The notes below the pieces were generated by a model, which saw only the letters and a program-made list of their open reading frames with translations, ran no database searches and was not told the DNA's origin. A DNA stretch of 17,446 nt, from positions 1-17,446 of the forward strand of contig JAFDAW010000079.1 in assembly GCA_019313605.1 (NCBI GenBank), in the 5' to 3' direction. This DNA comes from Deltaproteobacteria bacterium. Lineage in GTDB: Bacteria; Myxococcota_A; UBA9160; SMWR01. The position numbers and the translations under genes are program-made. The number at the start of each line of letters is the position of its first letter. Position 1 is the first letter of the stretch. Below are positions 7,350 to 14,038 of the stretch, piece after piece.

Positions 7350-8339
7350 ATGAGCGATCAAAAGGAAAAGACGAGCGACGAAAACTGGGGCGATAGCGCC
7401 ATTACGGAAACGGATCTGCACAGCTTTTCCGAGGACATGACCTATTCGGGCGTCACGAGCTTTCTGCGGCGCCCCTATCGCAAAGATCTCGAGGGAATCG
7501 ACGTCGCGATCATCGGCGTGCCATTCGATACGGCGACCACCAATCGCCCCGGCACCCGCTTTGGACCGCGCGGCATCCGCGCGGCGTCGTCTCTGCTTTC
7601 CTACGAGAGGCTCGTCTACGGTTGGGATTTTCATCCGATCACCGAGATGGCGATCGTCGATCACGGCGACCTGCCCTTTGATTTCTCGAAGCCCGCCGAG
7701 GTACCCGCGGCCATCGAGGCTTACGCAAAGAAGATCGTCGATGCAGGAGTGATGATGATGACTCTCGGCGGCGATCACTTCATCAGCTATCCGCTGCTCA
7801 AAGCCCACGCCGAACGCCACGGTGCGCCGCTTTCGATCATCCACTTCGACGCGCACTCCGATACCTGGGAAGACGAGAACGACGATGGCATCAATCACGG
7901 AACGATGTTCTGGTACGCAGCGCGCGAGGGATTGATCGACCCGGCGACTTCGGTCCAGATCGGCTTGCGGACGGTCAACCTCGATACGATGGGGTTCAAC
8001 ATCCTCGACGCGCCCTGGGTCCACCGCCACGGCACCGACGCAGTGATCGCAGAGGCGCGCCGCATCGTCGGCGACAAGAAGGCCTACCTGACTTTCGACA
8101 TCGACTGTCTGGATCCGAGTTACGCACCGGGCACCGGAACCCCCTCGCCGGGCGGACTGACCACCAACCAGGCATTCGAGATCGTCCAGGGGCTGTCGGG
8201 CCTGAACATCATCGGCGCCGACCTGGTCGAGGTATCGCCACCCTACGACGTAGCCGAGATCACCGCGCTCGCGGGGGCACAGCTGGTCACCAACTTCCTC
8301 TGCTTGTTTGCGCGAGCGCCCTGGCGCACGGCCAAGTAG
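7350..8339 (+). CDS. speB: Agmatinase / arginase-family ureohydrolase
   Basis: Mn-dependent ureohydrolase (329 aa), most like agmatinases, which split agmatine into putrescine and urea; guanidinobutyrase or another guanidino substrate is possible. All six expected metal ligands are visible: His143 (GGDH 140-143), Asp167, His169 and Asp171 (FDAHSD), Asp250 and Asp252 (FDIDCLDP). The PGTGTPSPGG loop follows directly. An N-terminal stretch with the GVPFDTATTNRPGTRFGPRG motif (56-75) is typical of SpeB-like enzymes. The ATG at 7350 has AGGAAACGAG just upstream; the frame is open further upstream but without conserved sequence. It is divergent from the response-regulator phosphatase (195-base gap) and convergent with the FKBP gene. 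Substrate cannot be decided from sequence alone. Confidence 0.88.
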   Translation: MSDQKEKTSDENWGDSAITETDLHSFSEDMTYSGVTSFLRRPYRKDLEGIDVAIIGVPFDTATTNRPGTRFGPRGIRAASSLLSYERLVYGWDFHPITEMAIVDHGDLPFDFSKPAEVPAAIEAYAKKIVDAGVMMMTLGGDHFISYPLLKAHAERHGAPLSIIHFDAHSDTWEDENDDGINHGTMFWYAAREGLIDPATSVQIGLRTVNLDTMGFNILDAPWVHRHGTDAVIAEARRIVGDKKAYLTFDIDCLDPSYAPGTGTPSPGGLTTNQAFEIVQGLSGLNIIGADLVEVSPPYDVAEITALAGAQLVTNFLCLFARAPWRTAK

Positions 8340-8352
8340 CGGGCCCTGCCAG

Positions 8353-8379
8353 GCGGATCCTCACCCATCTGCGGTCCGC
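8353..8379. terminator. Weak stem-loop after the agmatinase gene
   Basis: GCGGATCC (8353-8360) can pair with GGTCCGC (8373-8379) with one bulged base and a 12-base loop. It sits in the 76-base gap between the convergent agmatinase and FKBP genes. No T-tract follows, so this is only a weak candidate. Confidence 0.22.
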
Positions 8380-8415
8380 GTTGCTGGGCGCTGGCTGCGG
8401 CTGTCTGGAAATCGT

Positions 8416-8991
8416 TTATTGATCGACGCTGCGGGCAATGTCCGAGGGACTATCGGGATCATCGCCAGGAGCGATGGCAAGAAGTTCGATCTCGAAAATG
8501 AGGGTGCTCTTGGGCGGGATCAGCATTTGGGCACGCTCCTCCGAGTCGCGCGGCTTGGCGGCCTGTAGCGCCGCCATACCGGAATACGCGAGATTCGAGG
8601 GAACCGTCAGCCGACGCCTGCCACCGACCCGCATTCCCGGCATCCCCTGTTGCCAACCCGGAATCAGGCTTTCCAGCGATGCGACGATCGGCGCACCTCG
8701 TTCGTAGCTCGAATCGAACACACGGCCGTCGAGCAAGATACCGCGATAGTGGATGGTCACGATCTGATTCGGGTGCTGGCATTCGGGGCCATCGCCGATT
8801 GCGAGGTCCTCGATGCTGAGTTCCTCGACCACCGCGGGCGGCTTCGGCGCACTCTTCACGGATTCATCTTGAGAACCGCAGGCGAGCAGAGCGATCCCAA
8901 CGCCAAAGACGATCGCCCGGGCAAACACCCGCAGCGCCCGGCAGCTTGCCCCCACCGCCGCCACGCCTCTCGCCCGTTTACCCGTGCGCAT
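8416..8991 (-). CDS. FKBP-type peptidyl-prolyl cis-trans isomerase, lipoprotein
   Basis: Periplasmic folding helper (191 aa) with an N-terminal signal ending in lipobox LLAC (Cys38) and a C-terminal FKBP domain (about 65-175). FKBP features: VTIHYRGILLDGRVFDSSYERG, then IPGWQQGMPGMRVGGRRRLTVP, LAYSG, and IPPKSTLIFEIELL. The Tyr, Asp, Trp and Ile/Phe positions of the active-site pocket are largely kept, while the usual PFxLG loop reads IVASLES. The signal peptide is long and Arg-rich. The start ATG at 8991 has GGAG 4 bases upstream. A TATAGAT at 9034-9028 could be a -10 element, but I see no convincing -35. It lies 118 bases after the aminotransferase gene on the same strand. Confidence 0.9.
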   Translation of the reverse strand: MRTGKRARGVAAVGASCRALRVFARAIVFGVGIALLACGSQDESVKSAPKPPAVVEELSIEDLAIGDGPECQHPNQIVTIHYRGILLDGRVFDSSYERGAPIVASLESLIPGWQQGMPGMRVGGRRRLTVPSNLAYSGMAALQAAKPRDSEERAQMLIPPKSTLIFEIELLAIAPGDDPDSPSDIARSVDQ

Positions 8992-9109
8992 CAGACTCCA
9001 TCCAACCTTTCAAACCCAGATCAGACTATCTATAGCGGAACGTCGATTGGCCATCACGACCCAGCGGCAAAGAGCGGGGGCGGCTACGAGTTCGCGAGTC
9101 GACCTTGAA

Positions 9110-10381
9110 TCAGCCTGAGGCGGAGGAAACGGCCGCGATGGATTCGGGCAGCAGATCCAGCAGGCGTCCGACCTCTTCGGCGGTGTTGTAGTGGAGGAGG
9201 CCAACGCGCAGGACGCCACCCGGCTCGAGTCCGAGCGTCTCGGTCAATGGCAGCGCGTAGCTGTTCCCTCCCCAGCTGAAAATCCCGCGCTTGCCGAGCT
9301 CTTCGGAAAGAGCGTCCGGGGAGCGGCCTTCGGCGACGATCCCGACTGTCGGCGTGCGCTCTGCCAGCCGATTCGCATCGGTGATACCGACGACGCGCGC
9401 GCCTGCGATCCGCGCAACACCCTCGATCAGCCGCTGGCAAAGTACACTCTCGTACGCCTCGATCGCATTGAACGCCACGCGCAGCGCCTCGCGCCGATCG
9501 AGCGAGTGCCCCGAGACCTCGCGACCGAGATCTGCGAGGTAGTTCACGGCTTCGAGGGTTCCCGCGATGCCCTCGTGACATTGTGTTCCCGTCATCCAGC
9601 GATCCGGGATCACATCGTCGGCCGCGCGGACCTTGTAGGCGGGCAGCTCGGCCATGATTTCAGATCGGCCCCAGAGCACACCCATGTGCGGACCAAAGAA
9701 TTTGTACGGCGAGCACGCCAGGTAATCGCAATCCCAGAGCGCGACGTCGATCAAACGGTGTGGCGCGAGGTGGACCGCGTCGACGAACAGCTGTGCACCT
9801 GCGCGATGCGCGAGCTCTGCGATCTCCCGAACTGGATTGATGGTTCCGACCAGATTTGACGCAGCCCCCACGGCCACGAGCCGCGTGCGATCATTGAGAG
9901 CCGAGCGCAATGTGTCGAAATCGAGCGTGCAATCGTCGGGCCGAACCTCGATGTACCGGACGACGGCACCCGCATCGCGCGCGGCGAGCTCCCAGGGCGA
10001 TACGTTCGCATCGTGGTCGAGGCGAGAGACGACGATCTCGTCGCCCGCATTCCAGGTCCTCGCAAGTGCGCGGCCCAGTGCGAATGTCAGCGTCGTCATG
10101 TTTGCGCCGAACGAGACCTCATCCGCTCTCTCGGCTCCAACGAAATCCGCAACCGCGCGATGCGCCTCGCCGAGCATCGCATCGCTTTCCTGCGAAGTCG
10201 CAAATGGCCCACCATCATTCGCATTGCGGTGCAGCAGATAATCGGAAACCGCCTCAGCCACCCGCCGCGGTGTCTGGCTGCCCGCAGGCCCGTCGAAAAA
10301 AACCGCGAGCCGCCCGGCGACCTCGCGCTGAAGGCCGGGAAATTGCGCGCGAACGAAATCGATCGGAAATTCAGAACTCAT
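9110..10381 (-). CDS. Cysteine-desulfurase-like class V aminotransferase
   Basis: PLP-dependent fold-type I enzyme (423 aa) of the class V aminotransferase family, closest in appearance to the 'cysteine desulfurase-like protein' group (TIGR01976 type). Key residues: His123 in SRLDHDAN (stacks on PLP), Asp201 with His204 in LFVDAVHLAPH, and Schiff-base Lys227 in CSPYKFFGPHMG. The N-terminus has the FFDGPAGSQTP motif common to this family. I see no obvious equivalent of the catalytic Cys loop of NifS/IscS, so the desulfurase name should be taken loosely. The family start is ATG 10381 (MSSEFPIDF). The frame is open upstream through the damaged M20 gene to 11749, so a longer fused product is possible. 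Confidence 0.88.
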   Translation of the reverse strand: MSSEFPIDFVRAQFPGLQREVAGRLAVFFDGPAGSQTPRRVAEAVSDYLLHRNANDGGPFATSQESDAMLGEAHRAVADFVGAERADEVSFGANMTTLTFALGRALARTWNAGDEIVVSRLDHDANVSPWELAARDAGAVVRYIEVRPDDCTLDFDTLRSALNDRTRLVAVGAASNLVGTINPVREIAELAHRAGAQLFVDAVHLAPHRLIDVALWDCDYLACSPYKFFGPHMGVLWGRSEIMAELPAYKVRAADDVIPDRWMTGTQCHEGIAGTLEAVNYLADLGREVSGHSLDRREALRVAFNAIEAYESVLCQRLIEGVARIAGARVVGITDANRLAERTPTVGIVAEGRSPDALSEELGKRGIFSWGGNSYALPLTETLGLEPGGVLRVGLLHYNTAEEVGRLLDLLPESIAAVSSASG

Positions 10382-10457
10382 CGAATGAGACTCTACCGCG
10401 GATCGCGAGTGCTGACGATCCCTCTGCTTTGACCGCCGAACTCGCGCGTTTTCGGAT

Positions 10458-11749
10458 TCACAGCGCGCGCAACAAGCGATACCAGTACTCCACAACCCAT
10501 CTGTGGCGCCCGCGGTCATGTCCGCGATCACAGGAATACCCGGGTACATCTCGGCAGCAACTCGAGTGACCACATCCATTACGTTAGGCGTGAGAGGCGA
10601 CGGAGGACTGGCCACGGCTTCGTAGGGGATCGTCACGCGGATGGCGTCGTTGGCGAGTACCCGGCGCACCTCGGCGATGATCTTCTCGGGCGAATCCTGC
10701 GGGAGAACCCGGCAGTTCACCACAGCAGCGGCGGTCTGCGGCAACGCATTTTCGGCGTGCCCGCCCTCGAGTTGGGTGGCGACGCAGGTCGTGCGCATCA
10801 CGGTGCGCAGCTGGATCGAAGAGTCGAGGCGCACGATGTCGCTTGCTGAAGCGCGATCTTCCGCGAGGGCCCGCATCGCGGCGGCCATCTCCGATTCATG
10901 GAACTGCGCTGCCTGACTGAAATAACTTCGGGTGGCGTCGTTCAGACTCACCGGAAACTGATGGGACCGAAGTCGCAAGAGGCCTTCCGCGAGATCATAG
11001 ATGGCGTTGTCGGCACGCGGCCGAGAGCTGTGCCCACCCGAATTACTGACCTCCAGCCGCAAGGTCATGTAGACCTTTTCCGCAGCCTGGACGACGAACG
11101 CGAGCGGCTTCCCGTCGGCGGTTTCAATCGTCCCTCCATCGGTGTTGAGCGCGAACTCCGCATCGATCGACTCGCGCTTCTCCTTCGCGAAGTAGGCGAC
11201 GCTGCTCATGTCGGTCTCTTCATCACCTGTGAACATCAAGATGAAGTCCCGCGAAGGCTCGAAGCCCTCGCGCTTCAATCGGATGAAATTCGCAAGCAGC
11301 GCCACCACACCCGCCTTGTTGTCCGAGGTTCCGCGCCCGTAGAAGTAGCCATCCTTTTCGTTCAACTCGAAAGGCGGCATCGACCAATCCTTGGGCAGCG
11401 CCTCGACGACATCGAGATGCGCAAACATCAGCACCGGCTTTCGCTCGCCCCGGCCACGAAATCGCGCGAGCACGCCCGCCGCCTCCGGGCGCGGTCCCAG
11501 AATCTCGACGTCCTGCTCGTCGAAGCCGGCCGCGAGCAGGCGATCCGCCGCGTACTTCGCGATCTCCGCCGAACCGCCGTGCGACTGGGTCGACGGAAAC
11601 GCCATGAGATCCGCGTAGATCTGACGCGCGAGAAGCCTGGGATCTTCTTCGGCCATAGCCGCTGCCGGCGAAAAAACGGACAGCGCACTCCCCAGAGCGG
11701 CGCTCAGACACGCAACCTTCCAGCGCAGTCGACTCGTTCGTTCAAACAT
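10458..11749 (-). pseudogene. M20-family metallopeptidase with C-terminal deletion and frame loss
   Basis: Exported zinc peptidase of the M20/M28-like (CPG2/PM20D1-type) family: signal peptide 1-33 (cut after AMA), then intact catalytic motifs His111 (FAHLDVV), Asp143 (GRGTSDNKAG), Glu177-Glu178 (TGDEETD), Asp204 (LNTDGG) and dimerisation-domain His240 (GGHSSRP). The frame matches the family to MTAGATDGLW (411-420) and then turns into unrelated sequence. In another frame, starting at 10493, the DNA reads VEYWYRLLRAL and stops at TGA 10458-10460, which is what the family's C-terminus looks like. So roughly 40 codons between these points are missing, including the AHGxDER-type segment with the last metal-ligand His. 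ATG 11749 was chosen for its GGAG at a spacing of 7. Likely inactive unless this is a sequencing or assembly error. Confidence 0.8.
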
Positions 11750-11830
11750 GTGCGTCTCCGTATTCATGCGGGGCTTGGAAAGCGGCAGTCTCTCCTGGTG
11801 CATGGCTGGCCAGCCATTGTGCCGCAGAAA

Positions 11831-13939
11831 TCATCGGAAAAGAACCTCAACGGTCTCGCGCGCGAGGCGATCGCGTGGAAAATGCCTCACGATCGCGCGC
11901 GCGGCGGCGAGCGCGATCGTGCGATCGTCTTCATTCGGGCCTTCGATCGCGCGGCGATAGTAATCGCCGCGTGGCAGATCGTAGATTCGAAACTTCCCGA
12001 ACGCCGCTCGCGCCTTCCCGAATCGCTTCGCGCGGGTCAGTGCGACGCCGAGTTCGACGTAGACGACCGCGTCGTGCGGCCTCAGCCTCGAAGCCTCGCT
12101 CAAATCGGACAGCGCGGCGGGGTTGCGCCCGGCTCGCAGATGTTCCCGGCCGCGCTCGAGATGGGCGAGACCCAATAACGGCGCCACCTCTTCCCGGTCG
12201 CCGGGGACACTCGCCGCACGAAGCTCGACGATCGCGCACTCCCAGTCGCGGCGATCCATACAGCCGATTCCCGTCGCGAAGCGGCGAATCGGATCGGGCT
12301 GGGTTTCGTCTGTTCGGAGCCGTCCAGCAATCTTGCTCAGATATTCACGCACAGCAGGCTCGACGTAGCGCTCCGCTGGAGAGCGCTCGGTAACTGCAAG
12401 CGACTGGCGAAACAAGCGCAGCGCATCGACGTCGTCACCGCTCTTCTCGTAGAGCTGTGCGAGGTTGTACGCAATCGCGACGAAGTCAGGCTCGAGTTCG
12501 CGGGCCTTGCGGAGTTCGATCTTCGCCTCTTCGGGGCGGTCCATGTCGTTACCCAGCACGGTGCCGCGAAAGTAGTGCTCTTCGGCACGCAATTTCGATT
12601 CGTAGGCTTCGGGATCCGCGCGCAGCAGCACATCGAGATTCGTCAGCACGAACAGCAGCAGGGTTAGGCCCGCCGCGGCCGCGAGGGCGCGCGACCGTTT
12701 CTCGCGAATGCAGTCGAACGCCCACAAGACCGCTTCAGCGGCGAACAAGACGAGCACCGGCAGCATCGCGAGCCGAAACCGACCCGTCACGAAGAACAGC
12801 ATCATTGCCCCGCAGTGAACGGCTACGACGCCGATCAAGAATCGCGACTTGCGGCGCTGTTTCCACGAGATCGCCATGCCGACGAGAGCCAGCGGCGCAA
12901 GTACACCAAAGGGGAAGAACAGCACGGGAGTGCGCCAAAGAAGCGAAGCCAGCACGAAAGACTCACCGCGTGAGGTGTAGATGTCTCGATTCGACGCGAG
13001 CTCGCGCCCGTGCCAGACATGCCCGAGTTTTCGCGCCAACTGCGCGATCCACCGCCCCGGATCGCTCGCGATCAACGCGCGTGCCGTGCGAAAATGAAAC
13101 TGGGATCGTTCACTCTCTGTGTAATAACCCAGGTCGATTGGGGCCCGTGTCAGCAACTCCCACTCCGGACCGGGCCGAACACCGATCACCCCCCGGTATT
13201 CGGGTTCGGTCCCGACCAGGAAGTTGATGCCGCCGTTGGCCGAAATCAGTACGGGGTCTCGCGCGTAAAGCGCGTTGCGCAAACTGATCGGCCCGATGAC
13301 GACGATGACGCCGAGCGCGAGCATTCCTAACCAGATCGCTCGCTCGCGGCGCGTATATTGGCGCAAACCCAGCCAAAGCCAGCCCGCCAACCACGGTGCA
13401 AGCAGCAAGGCTTCAGCGCGTGTCGCTGCGAGCAATCCCAATGCGAAGCCCGCGTCCATCCATCGCACCTGCGACGGTTGGCTGCGCGCGCGAATTGCGA
13501 GCAGCAACACAGAAAGCTCGAGGAAGATCGCGAACGCGGCTGCCGCAATTCCCGCCCGGTGCGAAATCAACCGCCTCGCGAGCATGAAGATCAGGATGCA
13601 GCTACCGCCGTCGAGTAGAATCTGGCTGACCCGGGCGGGCCAGAGACTTCCTCCAAACAGCGCATGGTGTACCCCGAGGAAATAATCGTAAAGCGGCGGC
13701 TTCCAGTACGCTTGCGGTGGGCCGAGCCAACTGACTTCAGCGAGGTATCTCGCGCGCTCGAGACTCTCTCTCGGATCGATCACGGGATGCGCGAAGAGCG
13801 GATCTCCCGTCATCAGCCAGGCGTGAATCAGACGAAGGACGACAGCGCCCCCGGCGATCGCCCAGACGACTGCTGGGACCCCCGGGGTTGGAGGTGCGGA
13901 GCCACAAGGGTGCGCGCTCTGCTCAGCCACAGTCGTCAC
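11831..13939 (-). CDS. GT-C glycosyltransferase (ArnT/PMT-like) with C-terminal TPR region
   Basis: Polytopic inner-membrane protein (702 aa). Residues about 20-440 form a GT-C fold membrane glycosyltransferase of the GT39/PMT_2 type, which uses polyprenyl-phosphate sugars. Supporting segments: candidate catalytic Asp55 in HPVIDPRES, WKPPLYDYFLG at 79-89, the SANGGINFLVGTEPEYRG motif (about 233-250), and FVTGRFRLAMLPVLVLFAAEA near 383-403. From about 460 the protein is soluble and helical, with TPR-like repeats (for example EAKIELRKARELEPDFVAIA and the following NLAQLYEKSGD). The start is GTG at 13939 without a good ribosome site. Between about residues 135 and 140 the sequence seems shorter than relatives (see findings). 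It lies 97 bases after the spermidine-synthase-like gene and 81 before the M20 gene. Confidence 0.82.
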   Translation of the reverse strand: MTTVAEQSAHPCGSAPPTPGVPAVVWAIAGGAVVLRLIHAWLMTGDPLFAHPVIDPRESLERARYLAEVSWLGPPQAYWKPPLYDYFLGVHHALFGGSLWPARVSQILLDGGSCILIFMLARRLISHRAGIAAAAFAIFLELSVLLLAIRARSQPSQVRWMDAGFALGLLAATRAEALLLAPWLAGWLWLGLRQYTRRERAIWLGMLALGVIVVIGPISLRNALYARDPVLISANGGINFLVGTEPEYRGVIGVRPGPEWELLTRAPIDLGYYTESERSQFHFRTARALIASDPGRWIAQLARKLGHVWHGRELASNRDIYTSRGESFVLASLLWRTPVLFFPFGVLAPLALVGMAISWKQRRKSRFLIGVVAVHCGAMMLFFVTGRFRLAMLPVLVLFAAEAVLWAFDCIREKRSRALAAAAGLTLLLFVLTNLDVLLRADPEAYESKLRAEEHYFRGTVLGNDMDRPEEAKIELRKARELEPDFVAIAYNLAQLYEKSGDDVDALRLFRQSLAVTERSPAERYVEPAVREYLSKIAGRLRTDETQPDPIRRFATGIGCMDRRDWECAIVELRAASVPGDREEVAPLLGLAHLERGREHLRAGRNPAALSDLSEASRLRPHDAVVYVELGVALTRAKRFGKARAAFGKFRIYDLPRGDYYRRAIEGPNEDDRTIALAAARAIVRHFPRDRLARETVEVLFR
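11888..11921. repeat. 11-bp inverted repeat inside the 3' end of the GT-C/TPR gene
   Basis: CACGATCGCGC (11888-11898) and GCGCGATCGTG (11911-11921) are perfect reverse complements with a 12-base loop. They lie within coding sequence, about 55 bases before the stop codon. The surrounding sequence is rich in CGATCG and GCGCG words, so chance is possible. Confidence 0.5.
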
Positions 13940-14025
13940 CGAACGTCACTGCCACAGAGCCATCGGCGTTGATTGCGAATGCGCGCTGATCGCGGGCGCA
14001 CCACCAACCGGAAGAGCGTGCCGCG

Positions 14026-14038
14026 AGGCGACTCGCCT
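14026..14038. repeat. 13-base palindrome over a stop codon
   Basis: AGGCGACTCGCCT is a perfect odd palindrome that overlaps the TAG stop (14037-14039) of the spermidine-synthase-like gene. Its loop would be only three bases. Function unknown. Confidence 0.3.

Noticed and set aside
7155..8030. Upstream open extension of the response-regulator phosphatase frame
   Set aside because: It is antisense to the well-supported agmatinase gene, and the receiver domain starts exactly at ATG 7154.
10898..12178. 426-codon open frame on the + strand
   Set aside because: Antisense to the M20 and GT-C/TPR genes; Arg/His-rich shadow typical of GC-rich DNA with no recognisable motifs.
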